Notes: generated by a model not told the origin, from the letters alone. A stretch of DNA of 17,294 bases from an uncultured Solirubrobacterales bacterium (GCA_903830015.1 CAIKSH010000178.1:1-17294), one strand, 5' to 3'; counted from the stretch's first letter, positions 6,339-14,064 are shown. Made by a program: numbers and translations.

Positions 6339-6857
6339 ATGTTCATATTCGTTACCGGAGTCGCCGGAAGCGGAAAATCAACGCTCTGCGCCCATCTGGG
6401 CTCCCAGGGGGCTAACGCCCACGACGCCGACGAGGGCATAAGCCGGCACGTGCGCCTGTCCGACGGCGAACCCGCAGCCGCGCCGCCGCGCCGCGAGCAG
6501 ACGCCCGAGTGGGCCGCGGCCCACGAGTACCGCTTCGACCTGGACCGCGTTCGGGAGCTGGCCCGCAGCGACAAGGACCGAACGACCTTCCTGCTCGGCG
6601 CCGCCTACGGCGACGACGACGTGATCGCGATCGCCGACCGCTCCTTCTATCTCGACCTGGGCGAAGACCAGCTTCTCGCCCGGCTGGCCGCGCGGGGGCC
6701 GGGCGGATACGGAAGCGAGCTCCACGAGGTCGAGTCGATCCTCGCCTGGCACGCAGGAGCCGCCGAGCGCTACGAAGCCCTCGGGGCCATCCGGCTCGAT
6801 GCCACGCTCCCGCCACGGGAGCTCGCCGCCCGGCTGCTGGCCGCCACCGGAGCGTAA
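6339..6857 (+). CDS. Small P-loop NTPase, nucleoside/shikimate-kinase-like fold
   Basis: 172 residues, soluble. MFIFVTGVAGSGKSTL contains a textbook Walker A motif (GVAGSGKST, residues 7-15) right at the N-terminus, as in adenylate-, shikimate- and gluconate-kinase-like proteins. AHDADEG follows where such kinases bind substrate. Later segments are TTFLLGAAYGDDD, IAIADRSFYLDLGEDQLLARL (a Walker-B-like strand then lid helix), and DATLPPRELAARLLA at the end. This is the architecture of orphan AAA_18/AAA_33-type kinases. The phosphoryl acceptor is unknown. I chose ATG 6339 over ATG 6306 because the longer form adds 11 residues before the strand leading to the P-loop and lies before the -10 box. 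The exporter gene follows after 41 bases but has its own -10 box. Confidence 0.85.
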   Translation: MFIFVTGVAGSGKSTLCAHLGSQGANAHDADEGISRHVRLSDGEPAAAPPRREQTPEWAAAHEYRFDLDRVRELARSDKDRTTFLLGAAYGDDDVIAIADRSFYLDLGEDQLLARLAARGPGGYGSELHEVESILAWHAGAAERYEALGAIRLDATLPPRELAARLLAATGA

Positions 6858-6883
6858 AACCCCCCGCTGGCGGGCCCGTGGCT

Positions 6884-6889
6884 TAGGCT
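6884..6889 (+). promoter_or_regulatory. -10 box (TAGGCT) of the exporter gene
   Basis: TAGGCT, identical to the hexamer at the SDR and SnoaL-like promoters, ends 9 bases before GTG 6899. A leader of at most a few bases is predicted. Just upstream, CCCG-CTGG-CGGG (6863-6874) could form a weak hairpin after the P-loop gene, without a T tract. Confidence 0.45.
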
Positions 6890-6898
6890 GGCGGCGCC

Positions 6899-8524
6899 GT
6901 GGCCGCCGACCCGAAAGCCGGGCACAAAGCCTCCCCCACGCTGACGCTGGTGGCGATGACGCTGGCCAGCAGCATGATCCTGGTCGACCAGACGGCGGTG
7001 CCTCTCGCCGTTCCCGACCTCATCGTCGACCTTGGCGGCCAGATCAGCGAGGGCCCCTGGATTCTCACCGCCAACATCATCCCCCTTGCCGCGTTGATGG
7101 TTCTCGGCGGGCGGCTCGGCGACCTTTTCGGGCTGCGGCGCATCTTCACGATCGGCGCCCTGCTCTTCGTCTGCTCCTCGGCTCTAGTCGGCTTCTCGCA
7201 GGATCCCCTTTGGGCGATCGCCGCCCGCGCCGCTCAGGGAACCGGGGCGGCCCTGATGATGCCCACCTCGCTGGCCATCGTCAGCACCGTCTTCGCCGGC
7301 CCGGCCCGAGGGCGAGCGCTGGGCCTGCTGGCCGGCGCTTCGGCCTTCTTCGCCGCCTGCGGCCCGGTGCTTGGCGGGCTGCTCACGAGCGTGGACTGGC
7401 GGCTGGTCTTCCTGATCAACGTGCCGCTGGCCATCATCACCCTGGCCCTGACGCTGAAGGCGGTCCCCTCGCTGGCGCCCGATCCCAACGCCCCGCGCCG
7501 GATCGACTACGCCGGTGCCGTGACCTTTGCCCTGGCCATGGCGCTCGCCGTCTTCGGCCTTACCCAGGGAGCCAACAACTCCGACTGGACGCAGCCCACG
7601 GTCATCGTCTCGCTCGCCGCCGCGGTGGCGCTGGCGGTGGCCTTCGTGGTGATCGAGCTGAAGGTCCAAAACCCACTCGTGGAGTTCAAGCTCTTTCGCC
7701 ACCGCGACTTCCTGGCCGCGAACATCAGCCAGGTCCTGGCCGGCATGGTCGAGCTGGGGATGGGCTTCCTGCTGCCCGCCTATCTGCTCCTGGTCGTAGG
7801 GGTGGACCCGGAGATTGCCGGGCTGATGCTGATCCCCTCCACGCTGCCGATCATCCTCTTCGGCCCGCTGGCCGGGCGCGCCTTCGACCGGATGGGTGGG
7901 CGGGTTCCCCTGGTCGTGGGATTCCTGGTGCTGGCCGCCTCGGGGGTCGCCCTCGGCTTTGCCGCCCCGACCGAGAACTTCCTCGACCTGATACCCGGCC
8001 TGGTGCTGCAGGGGATCGGGCTGGGGATCGTCCTCACCGTCAACGACCCGACCGGCCTGAGTGCCGTGCCGGAAGACGCACAGGGCCAGGGCGCCGGGAT
8101 GATCAACACCACCGAGCAGATGGGCGGCGCCCTCGGGATCGCCGTTCTCTCATCGGTCCTGCTGACCGTCTACTGGAACAAGATCTACAGCGGGCTCGAG
8201 AAGCTCGGTTTCCCACGCCCCACGCAGGAAGAGCTCCAGCAGGGACGCGAGTACATCCTCAAGGTGGGCCAGGAGGGCCGCGACAATGTCGACCCGACAG
8301 GCATCATCGCCAAGGTCGACCCGTACATCGTCCTCTACCACGGCCAGGCCTACGAGATCACGTTCTTCGTGGCCGGCGGGCTTGCCCTGGTCGGGGCGAT
8401 CGTCTGCTTCTTCCTGGTTCAGAGCCGCAGGCCCAGCGAGGGCGAGCACATCAGCGGGCGTCGCTGGCGCTGGCGGTTCATGGGGCGACGGAGCGGCGAC
8501 TCCACGACCGGCACGGTTGCGTAG
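6899..8524 (+). CDS. MFS exporter, DHA2 (EmrB/QacA) family, 14 TM
   Basis: 541 residues, consistent with the 14-TM drug:H+ antiporter 2 subfamily. Family motifs are present: VDQTAVPLAVPDL (29-41, motif D1 with Asp30), motif A as GGRLGDLFGLRR (70-81), RAAQGTGAALMMP (108-120), and motif C as ASAFFAACGPVLGGLL (145-160). An INTTEQMGGALGIAVLSSVL block lies late in the protein. The stretch of about 75 residues after the thirteenth helix is a hydrophilic loop before the last helix, and the cytoplasmic tail is Arg-rich. The protein should extrude hydrophobic or amphipathic compounds using the proton gradient; the substrate is unknown. GTG 6899 is taken as start because it follows the -10 box TAGGCT. 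The secreted hydrolase gene follows after 77 bases on the same strand and may be functionally linked. Confidence 0.93.
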   Translation: MAADPKAGHKASPTLTLVAMTLASSMILVDQTAVPLAVPDLIVDLGGQISEGPWILTANIIPLAALMVLGGRLGDLFGLRRIFTIGALLFVCSSALVGFSQDPLWAIAARAAQGTGAALMMPTSLAIVSTVFAGPARGRALGLLAGASAFFAACGPVLGGLLTSVDWRLVFLINVPLAIITLALTLKAVPSLAPDPNAPRRIDYAGAVTFALAMALAVFGLTQGANNSDWTQPTVIVSLAAAVALAVAFVVIELKVQNPLVEFKLFRHRDFLAANISQVLAGMVELGMGFLLPAYLLLVVGVDPEIAGLMLIPSTLPIILFGPLAGRAFDRMGGRVPLVVGFLVLAASGVALGFAAPTENFLDLIPGLVLQGIGLGIVLTVNDPTGLSAVPEDAQGQGAGMINTTEQMGGALGIAVLSSVLLTVYWNKIYSGLEKLGFPRPTQEELQQGREYILKVGQEGRDNVDPTGIIAKVDPYIVLYHGQAYEITFFVAGGLALVGAIVCFFLVQSRRPSEGEHISGRRWRWRFMGRRSGDSTTGTVA

Positions 8525-8552
8525 GGGCCGAGGAGTCCAGCGCGAGGCCCGC

Positions 8553-8583
8553 TTGCACGCGGATGACTCGAAACTGTCATCAT
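8553..8583 (+). promoter_or_regulatory. Weak promoter candidate before the TAP-like gene
   Basis: TTGCAC (8553-8558) and CATCAT (8578-8583) are separated by 19 bases. The match is mediocre. If used, transcription would start near 8590, close to the upstream in-frame GTG at 8593. Read-through from the exporter gene is equally possible. Confidence 0.25.
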
Positions 8584-8601
8584 CGGTCGAGGGTGCTTTC
8601 C

Positions 8602-10134
8602 GTGACCTCCCGAAACGCAATGCCGGCCGCCGCGGCCCTCTTCGCCGCGCTCGGCATACTGCTCGCGGTCTCCGCGCCGGCCGGCGCCCAGGCGACCGGT
8701 GCTTTCGACTGGAAGCCGTGCAGCAACCCGGAATTCGCCCGTTGGCAGAAGATCGACGGAACGATCGGGCCCTCATTCCAGTGCTCGACCTTCGTGCGGC
8801 CCCTCAACCGCAAGAAGCCGGACGGCCGGAAGGTGACCCTCGCCGCCATCCGGCTGCCGCACACCGGGCCGGACTCCGCCTACAAGGGAACCCTGTTCCT
8901 CAACCCCGGCGGCCCCGGGCAGAGCGGCATCGGCCTGTCGGACATCGCCCTCCTGCTCCCCGAAGAGGTGCGCCAGAGCTTCGACTTCGTCTCCTACGAC
9001 CCGCGCGGGATCGGGGCCTCGACGCCGGCGCTCAGCGGCCGGGGCTGCAACATTCCCAAGCCGACGCGCCCGGCCACCGGCACCGTCGACTGGAAGAAGG
9101 TCCTGGCCGACCGCCAGCGGCAGGTCGCCCGGTACAACGCTCTCTGTTTCAAGGCCAACCGGTCGATCGTCGAGTACGGCGGCACGGTCGACGGCGCCTA
9201 CGACCTGGACGCGATGCGCAGAGCGGTCGGCGACGAAAAGATCACCTACTGGGGCATCTCCTACGGCACGATCCTCGGCTCCACGTACGCCCAGCTCTTC
9301 CCTGACAAGGTCCGGGGAATGGTCTTCGACGGCAACATGGACCCGCAGATCACCCTCTACGGCATCAGCGCCGGATCGGTGGCGCCCGACCACTCGATCG
9401 GCTTCTTCCTCCAGGCAAACGGGCTCCGGGAGAAGTTCGACGAGGTGATGGCCCGGCTGAACCGCGGCACGATCAGGCTCCCCAACGGCCAGCGCTACAC
9501 GCGCTGGGACGTCCTCGACACGCTGAACGACGGCGTCGACTTCTTCCCGATCACCGGCGACCCGAGCTGGACCCAGGCATACGACGCGGTAAACAACTCG
9601 TGGACGGCGCTCTTCGGCAGCGGCGCGGCCCGGGACGCTGCCCTGAAGGCGCTCGAAAATCCCGAGGTGCAGAGCCCGACGACCGGCACGGCGGGCAGCC
9701 ACTGGTCGGCCGTCGTCTGCCAGGACTTCTCCGACCGCATCTCCAACTCCCGCCAGCAGCACCGGCTCGACTGGATCACGCGAGAAGGGCCGGTATACGG
9801 CGGCTCGCTGGGCGTCGACTACCTGACCACCTGCAACGGATACGAGGGCGCCCGCCCGAACCCGGTGCCCCGGCCGAAGAAGTTCGGCCCGCCGATCCCG
9901 GGGATCATCTCCAACTCCACCCGCGACGGGGAGACGCCCTACCAGTGGGCGGTCAACATGGCCCGGACCTATCCGACGATGCGCGCCATCACCATCGCCG
10001 GAGGCATCCACGGCGTCTTCGGCCTCAGCCAGTCGCTGTGCGTGGACACGCCGATCGCCGACTTCCTGGTCAACGGGACCCTGCCCGCCACCGACCTGGG
10101 CTGCCCGTACTCCGCCCCAAACCCGGCGCCCTGA
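8602..10134 (+). CDS. Secreted tripeptidyl-aminopeptidase-like alpha/beta hydrolase (S33 family)
   Basis: 510 residues, the usual length of SlpD/SlpE/TAP-type proteins. A signal peptide spans about 1-30 (ending AGAQA). The N-terminal strands carry the oxyanion region FLNPGGPGQSG (99-109) and DFVSYDPRGIG. The nucleophile is Ser220 in YWGISYGTILG. The C-terminal TAP-like domain supplies Asp442 in STRDGETP and His470 in GGIHGVF, completing the triad in the expected order. Cysteines suggest disulfides in the exported enzyme. Family members cleave N-terminal tripeptides from proteins or hydrolyse amides and esters of small molecules. GTG 8602 has GAGGG 8 bases upstream; GTG 8593 and ATG 8620 are in-frame alternatives. 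The frame stays open far upstream only because of base composition. Being next to an exporter, it may act on the exported compound outside the cell (inference). Confidence 0.92.
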   Translation: MTSRNAMPAAAALFAALGILLAVSAPAGAQATGAFDWKPCSNPEFARWQKIDGTIGPSFQCSTFVRPLNRKKPDGRKVTLAAIRLPHTGPDSAYKGTLFLNPGGPGQSGIGLSDIALLLPEEVRQSFDFVSYDPRGIGASTPALSGRGCNIPKPTRPATGTVDWKKVLADRQRQVARYNALCFKANRSIVEYGGTVDGAYDLDAMRRAVGDEKITYWGISYGTILGSTYAQLFPDKVRGMVFDGNMDPQITLYGISAGSVAPDHSIGFFLQANGLREKFDEVMARLNRGTIRLPNGQRYTRWDVLDTLNDGVDFFPITGDPSWTQAYDAVNNSWTALFGSGAARDAALKALENPEVQSPTTGTAGSHWSAVVCQDFSDRISNSRQQHRLDWITREGPVYGGSLGVDYLTTCNGYEGARPNPVPRPKKFGPPIPGIISNSTRDGETPYQWAVNMARTYPTMRAITIAGGIHGVFGLSQSLCVDTPIADFLVNGTLPATDLGCPYSAPNPAP

Positions 10135-10149
10135 CCAGCACGGACCCGG

Positions 10150-10746
10150 TCAGGAGCCGCCGAGCAGGCGGGCCTTTGCCGCCGCGAACTCCTCATCGCT
10201 GAGGGCGCCCGACTCGTGCAGGGCGGCCAACCGCTCCAGGTCGGCCACCTGCAGGTCACCCCCGGCCTGCGGGACCTCCGCGCCCTGGGCGCGCAGGTCA
10301 ATTACCGCGCCCCCGCCGGGACCCACCGTGGCCCCCGGAAACATCTTCATCGCGGCGTCGATCAGCTCCTGTTCGCCGGCGCCGCCCATCGCCATCTCGG
10401 CCAGCTCCCCGACCGAGTCGTTTCCGACGAGCGTCCCGATCCCCGTGGCGGTGTCGTCGTACATGATCTCGTTCGGGTCGTCCGGGTCGTAGATCACCGG
10501 TATGCGGGAACCGGGCCCGGGTTCGCTCATCTGGGGGAACCGCATCCGGCACTCCACCTGCATCGGGGTCTGTCCTTCCGGTTCGATGCGAAGCGTGAGG
10601 TGCACGTCGATCTCGGTACTCGAGACAACATTGTCCGGGCCGGTGGAGACCGCCATCCGCCGGGCGGTATCGAGCACCACCGCCGTAGCCCGCACTCCGT
10701 TTTCCTGCAGGTGCTTGCGCTTCTTCTTGCTCGGCCTTCCGAACAT
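10150..10746 (-). CDS. SHOCT-domain protein of unknown function
   Basis: 198 residues, no signal peptide or membrane helix. The N-terminus is strongly basic (MFGRPSKKKRKHL). Residues about 17-98 form a beta domain (GVRATAVVLDTARR, HLTLRIEPEG, IPVIYDPDDPNEIMYDD), the pattern of small actinobacterial domains that bear the Y-DP-DP motif (DUF3592-like). A Gly-rich linker follows, then a C-terminal SHOCT module (about 168-196: LERLAALHESGALSDEEFAAAKARLL). SHOCT helices are usually oligomerisation or binding tails. ATG 10746 is chosen because TATGGT ends 6 bases before it; the frame could extend upstream to 10851 but that part has no protein-like character. The biological role is unknown. Confidence 0.82.
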   Translation of the reverse strand: MFGRPSKKKRKHLQENGVRATAVVLDTARRMAVSTGPDNVVSSTEIDVHLTLRIEPEGQTPMQVECRMRFPQMSEPGPGSRIPVIYDPDDPNEIMYDDTATGIGTLVGNDSVGELAEMAMGGAGEQELIDAAMKMFPGATVGPGGGAVIDLRAQGAEVPQAGGDLQVADLERLAALHESGALSDEEFAAAKARLLGGS

Positions 10747-10752
10747 TGGCCG

Positions 10753-10758
10753 ACCATA
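10753..10758 (-). promoter_or_regulatory. -10 box (TATGGT) of the SHOCT gene, predicted leaderless
   Basis: TATGGT on the minus strand ends 6 bases before ATG 10746, within the 49-base gap after the esterase gene. It fixes the start against the longer frame. Confidence 0.55.
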
Positions 10759-10795
10759 AGGGACAGGCAGCGGCCACGGGAGGTTTTCGCAGGTC

Positions 10796-11719
10796 CTAGC
10801 GGAGGCGGGCCGAGGCGTAATCGAGCATTCGCTCGAAGATCGTCTGGCCATCGGCGGTGGGTCGCTTGAAGAAGCCCGAGCCGTTCCAGCCGTGGCCGCC
10901 GCCGGCGATCCGGTAGTACTCGACCGGCACCCGCTGGGCGCGGGCCCGGGCGTCCATCTCGTCGCTCAGCCGCACGGAAACCACCTCGTCTCCGTCGCCG
11001 TGCACGAGGAACAGCGCCGGGTCGCCCCGTCGAAGGTTCTCGGCCGGGGGCCGGCCGCCGGGCGACGGGACGATCAGGCCGCCCCAGAGGCTCGCGACGA
11101 ACCTCAGGCGGGGACTGGCGATCCCGTAGTTGGCTGCCGCGTAGCCGATGTTGTCGGCGATCACCGCTCCCGCCGAGGAGCCGACCACGCCGAACCGGCT
11201 GGTCCGGATCCCGAGCCGGGCAGCGTTGCTGCGCAGGTAGCGGAGTGCCGTAAGGGCGTCCTCGGTGGCCGCCGTCACCGCTGACGCCCGCGCGTTGCCC
11301 GGACCGAACTCCCGGTATCCGAGCGCCTTCTTCATCCTCGCCATCCTCGCCGCAGGCACCGGGCCCTGGCCCTGCAGCCGGTAGTCGATACTGGCGGCGA
11401 CGATGCCCCTCTCGGCCAGGCCTCGGGCGGTGCGCACGACTCCGGAATCGGTCCGCTTGCCCTGGACGAAGCCTCCCCCGTGAATCACCACGACCGCCGG
11501 GCGACGCAGGACTCCCGCCGGCCGCGGCCGGTAGACGTCCATGAGCAGCTTCGCCTGTCCGGGCTGCGGAAGGCCGACCGGTGCCTCGCCGTACACGACG
11601 CCGCTGGTCACCGTGACCCCCTGGGCCCCGGCGGAAGCCGGCAGCACGAGCAGGGCGGCGAAGAACGCCGCCGCGCGGGCGATGCTGGTGTTCCTGCCGG
11701 CAGCCATCTTCCTCTCCAT
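10796..11719 (-). CDS. Secreted alpha/beta hydrolase, BD-FAE/acetyl-esterase-like
   Basis: 307 residues from ATG 11719. A signal peptide covers about 1-33 (MERKMAAGRNTSIARAAAFF, then a hydrophobic run ending SAGAQ). The mature enzyme has the HGGGF oxyanion motif (80-84), the nucleophile elbow GSSAG with Ser182, a probable acid Asp244 in HGDGDEVV, and His276 in AGGGHGW. These identify the hormone-sensitive-lipase/feruloyl-esterase-like (BD-FAE, DLH-related) group. It is likely an extracytoplasmic carboxylesterase; the substrate is unknown. The start is set by AGGGG 6 bases before ATG 11719; TTG 11725 and ATG 11707 are alternatives. The -10-like TAACTT (11747-11742) predicts a leader of about 16 bases, so this gene uses a Shine-Dalgarno sequence unlike its neighbours. 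Confidence 0.9.
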   Translation of the reverse strand: MERKMAAGRNTSIARAAAFFAALLVLPASAGAQGVTVTSGVVYGEAPVGLPQPGQAKLLMDVYRPRPAGVLRRPAVVVIHGGGFVQGKRTDSGVVRTARGLAERGIVAASIDYRLQGQGPVPAARMARMKKALGYREFGPGNARASAVTAATEDALTALRYLRSNAARLGIRTSRFGVVGSSAGAVIADNIGYAAANYGIASPRLRFVASLWGGLIVPSPGGRPPAENLRRGDPALFLVHGDGDEVVSVRLSDEMDARARAQRVPVEYYRIAGGGHGWNGSGFFKRPTADGQTIFERMLDYASARLR

Positions 11720-11735
11720 CGCCAACCCCTGGGGA

Positions 11736-11752
11736 GGGCGGAAGTTACGCCC
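11736..11752 (-). promoter_or_regulatory. -10 box TAACTT inside a small GGGCG/CGCCC hairpin
   Basis: TAACTT (11747-11742, minus strand) is a good -10 box for the esterase gene. It is flanked by GGGCG and CGCCC, a 5-bp stem with a 7-base loop. The stem could also act as a weak terminator for the preceding SnoaL-like gene. Which role is real cannot be told from sequence. Confidence 0.35.
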
Positions 11753-11767
11753 CTGCCCCGACGCCGG

Positions 11768-12160
11768 TCAGGCGCCGGGCTTGCCGCCCGCAGCCTCGAA
11801 GGCCTCGGACATCGCCTCGCCCATCGCCATGACCGCCGAGAGCGGCCGAAGCATCACGGTGAAGCGCTCGACCAGCCCGTCGTCCCCGGTCTCGAGCAGG
11901 TCCACCCCCTCGACCTCACGGTCTCCGACCCGGGCCCGGAACCGCAGCATGTGGCTTGCCTCGGAGCCGAGCTCGTCTACGTAACGGAAATCCTCGAAGG
12001 TCTCGGCAACGAAACCGAGTACGGCGGTAGCCACCTCGCGGCCGACGAACGGCCGGAAGGCAACCGGGCTGTAGAACTCCACCCCTTCGGACAGGCAGGC
12101 GCTCATCGCCTCGAGGTCTCGGGCCTCCACGGCCGTCCGGAAGTCGGTTCCTACGCTCAC
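11768..12160 (-). CDS. Second SnoaL-like NTF2-fold protein
   Basis: 130 residues from GTG 12160. The NTF2-like pattern is clear: DFRTAVEARDLEAMSACLSE, VEFYSPVAFRPFVGRE, VAETFEDFRYVDEL, a central strand with RFRARVGDREVEGVDLLE, and VERFTVMLRPLSAV. The arrangement matches nuclear-transport-factor-2 family proteins annotated as SnoaL-like. Catalytic function is not proven and many members are non-enzymatic. It is not closely similar by eye to the plus-strand SnoaL-like protein at 3597. GTG 12160 is chosen because TACTGT ends 6 bases before it; the frame extends to 12259 but that region reads as the end of the channel gene. It lies between the TMEM175-type channel and the secreted esterase on the same strand. 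Confidence 0.87.
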   Translation of the reverse strand: MSVGTDFRTAVEARDLEAMSACLSEGVEFYSPVAFRPFVGREVATAVLGFVAETFEDFRYVDELGSEASHMLRFRARVGDREVEGVDLLETGDDGLVERFTVMLRPLSAVMAMGEAMSEAFEAAGGKPGA

Positions 12161-12166
12161 GAGGCC

Positions 12167-12172
12167 ACAGTA
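12167..12172 (-). promoter_or_regulatory. -10 box (TACTGT) of the second SnoaL-like gene
   Basis: TACTGT on the minus strand ends 6 bases before GTG 12160, inside the 22-base gap after the channel gene. It supports the short form of the protein. Confidence 0.5.
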
Positions 12173-12182
12173 CCGGTGCCGC

Positions 12183-12848
12183 TCAGCCGGTCTGCACGCC
12201 CTCCTCGTCGGGCTCGTAGAAGTCGATCGTGCGGGCAAGCAGGATGGTGGAAACGGCAATTACGAGGAAGAGCCAGGGGCCGGCCGGCGGGTAGGCGGCG
12301 CCGATGCCGGTGGCTACGACGTAGGCAGCCGCCCCGGGATTCAGGCGCCGCGTGAGGCGGCGTACCTCGGCCGGCTCGACCTCTTCGCGCAGCAGGCGGT
12401 CCCGGCGGCACTGCCACCACAGCACGGAGAGCAGCAGGCGGCAGGTCAGGAGCGTGAGGCCGTAGAAGACGACGGCGACGCGGCTGCCACCGTCGGTCCC
12501 GATCTGGGTGGCCGCCATGACCGCCGTGGGGTAGGGCAGGAAGGCGATGAACATCAGCAGCAGCAGGTTGACCTTCATCACCGTCGGGCTAACGGCACGA
12601 AGGCACGAGAAGATCGTGTGGTGGGCCAGCCAGAAGCCGCCGATGGTCAAGAAGCTGATGACGTAAGCCAGGAAGGACGGCCACTCGGTGCCAAGCTCCT
12701 CAAGCAGGCCCACTCCGTTGGTGGCCACCGGCACGGCGATCTCCAGGACGAGCAGCGTGATGGCGATCCCGATCACCCCGTCGCTGAACTGCTCCACGCG
12801 GGCAGCGGCGTAGTGCTGTACCTGAAGCATCCTGCGGCTGTCCCGCAT
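12183..12848 (-). CDS. TMEM175-family (DUF1211) potassium channel
   Basis: 221 residues with about six hydrophobic segments. The diagnostic RxxxFSDG motif is present (Arg17, FSDG 21-24), followed by VIGIAITLLVLEIAVP, the pore-lining first helix of the family. WPSFLAYVISFLTIGGFWLAHH and NLLLLMFIAFLPYPTAVM match the conserved second and third segments. Bacterial TMEM175 proteins have one six-helix repeat and assemble as tetramers that conduct K+. The start is uncertain: ATG 12848 is used here, ATG 12830 and GTG 12857 are alternatives. GTG 12857 has GAGACT 6 bases upstream, a degenerate relative of the TAGACT seen at 14059. The frame runs on to 13397 through the divergent antiporter gene, but that part is antisense to a real gene. 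Confidence 0.88.
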   Translation of the reverse strand: MRDSRRMLQVQHYAAARVEQFSDGVIGIAITLLVLEIAVPVATNGVGLLEELGTEWPSFLAYVISFLTIGGFWLAHHTIFSCLRAVSPTVMKVNLLLLMFIAFLPYPTAVMAATQIGTDGGSRVAVVFYGLTLLTCRLLLSVLWWQCRRDRLLREEVEPAEVRRLTRRLNPGAAAYVVATGIGAAYPPAGPWLFLVIAVSTILLARTIDFYEPDEEGVQTG

Positions 12849-12906
12849 GCGCGGCACCGGCGCAGTCTCGTAGCGATGCCAGACGGACAGGCGCCGGACC
12901 CGGTCA

Positions 12907-12912
12907 TATCCT
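12907..12912 (+). promoter_or_regulatory. -10 box (TATCCT) of the Ca2+/H+ antiporter gene
   Basis: TATCCT ends 9 bases before ATG 12922. The 73-base gap to the divergent channel gene contains no other clear element. Confidence 0.45.
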
Positions 12913-12921
12913 GCGCCTGCG

Positions 12922-14061
12922 ATGTCGGCCCAGCCTCCCGCAGCATCACCGCCGTCGGGCCGCCGGGGCCCCATGGCCGCCTTCGGCTGGAGCGCGCTGC
13001 TGCTCCCGTTCATCCCAGCGGCAGTGGTCCTCTCTCTCGCCGGCGCCGGGTCGACTCTGGTCTTCGTCACCTCCGCGCTGGGCGTGATCCCAACGGCCTC
13101 TCTCATGGGTCGGGCGACCGAGGAGCTGGCGGCCCGGTCGGGCCCCGGAATCGGGGGCCTGCTCAACGTCACCTTCGGGAACGCCCCTGAGCTGATCATC
13201 GCCCTGTTCGCCCTGGGCGCCGGGCTCCAGGAGGTCGTCAAGGCGTCGATCGTCGGTTCGATCATCGGCAACGTGCTTCTCGTTCTTGGCGCCTCGATGC
13301 TCGTGGGCGGCTGGAAGCGCCAGCACCAGCGCTTCAACGAGACCGCGGCCAACGTCCAGTCGACGATGCTGCTCCTCGCCGTGGCGGCGATCGCCATGCC
13401 CGCGGTTTACGTGCTGGTCTCCGCCCCGCCAGGTCTCCCCTCCCCCACCGACCAGCTCGTCTCCTACGGCGGGAACGTCGAAACCCTCTCGCTGGTCGCC
13501 TCGGGGATCCTGCTCCTGGCCTACCTGGCCGGACTCTTCTTCTCGCTCAAGACCCACCGGGACCTCTTCAATCCAGAGCATTCGGCCGGCACGGAAGAGA
13601 GCTGGAGCGTCAGGAGGTCGGTGATCGCCCTGGCCGTCGCCGGCGCGCTGGTCGCGCTCATGTCGGAGATCCTCGTGGGCTCGATCGAGGAGACCGCCCA
13701 GAAGATCGGGTTAAGTGAGTTCTTCATCGGGGCGATCGTCGTGGCCATCGTCGGCAACGCGGCCGAGCACTGGGTCGCCGTGCTCGCCGCCAAGAAGGAC
13801 CAGATGGACCTCTCGGTCAACATCTCGATCGGCTCGAGCGCACAGGTCGCCCTGTTCGTGGCCCCGGTCCTGGTGCTCGCCTCCTACGTGATCGGCCCGG
13901 GCCCGATGCCGCTCGTCCTCAACGGATTCGAGCTGGCCGCCATCGTGCTGGCCGCCCTGATCGCCGGGCAGGTCACCCAGGACGGGCGCTCCACGTGGTT
14001 CGAGGGCCTGCAGCTGCTCTCGGTCTACGCGATCGTCGCCGTGGCGTTCTTCTTCGCCTAG
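12922..14061 (+). CDS. cax: Calcium/proton antiporter, CaCA superfamily (Cax)
   Basis: 379 residues with about eleven membrane segments. Both alpha repeats of the family are intact: GNAPELIIALFAL (around Glu90) in the first half and GNAAEHWVAVLAA (around Glu282) in the second. Also typical are MGRATEELAARSGPGIGGLLN, GSIIGNVLLVLGASMLVGG and LSEFFIGAIVVAIVGNAAEH. The hydrophilic link between the halves (about 209-230, rich in Glu and His) corresponds to the acidic region of Cax proteins. The protein should export Ca2+ in exchange for protons across the cytoplasmic membrane. A second in-frame ATG (12973) would remove a Pro-rich tail, but the -10 box at 12907 favours 12922. The TMEM175 channel gene is divergent and the TrhA-like gene follows after 11 bases, making an ion/membrane-homeostasis cluster. 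Confidence 0.95.
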   Translation: MSAQPPAASPPSGRRGPMAAFGWSALLLPFIPAAVVLSLAGAGSTLVFVTSALGVIPTASLMGRATEELAARSGPGIGGLLNVTFGNAPELIIALFALGAGLQEVVKASIVGSIIGNVLLVLGASMLVGGWKRQHQRFNETAANVQSTMLLLAVAAIAMPAVYVLVSAPPGLPSPTDQLVSYGGNVETLSLVASGILLLAYLAGLFFSLKTHRDLFNPEHSAGTEESWSVRRSVIALAVAGALVALMSEILVGSIEETAQKIGLSEFFIGAIVVAIVGNAAEHWVAVLAAKKDQMDLSVNISIGSSAQVALFVAPVLVLASYVIGPGPMPLVLNGFELAAIVLAALIAGQVTQDGRSTWFEGLQLLSVYAIVAVAFFFA

Positions 14062-14064
14062 ACT
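14059..14064 (+). promoter_or_regulatory. -10 box TAGACT overlapping the stop codon of cax
   Basis: TAGACT ends 8 bases before ATG 14073. Its first three bases are the TAG stop of the antiporter gene. It would allow separate leaderless expression of the downstream gene in addition to read-through. Confidence 0.45.

Noticed and set aside
6799..8601. Frame open continuously from 6799 into the TAP-like gene (apparent 1111-residue protein)
   Set aside because: The first 600 codons are Arg/Pro-rich and antagonistic to the well-supported exporter read in another frame. The true protein begins with the signal peptide at about 8602. Open frames of this kind are expected in GC-rich DNA.
8773..10011. 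412-codon open frame antisense to the TAP-like gene
   Set aside because: Low-complexity Arg/Val/Gly/Ala composition without motifs. The plus-strand gene has a full catalytic triad.
12849..13397. Upstream extension of the TMEM175 frame to 404 residues
   Set aside because: It runs antisense through the strongly supported Cax gene and has no membrane-channel features before FSDG.
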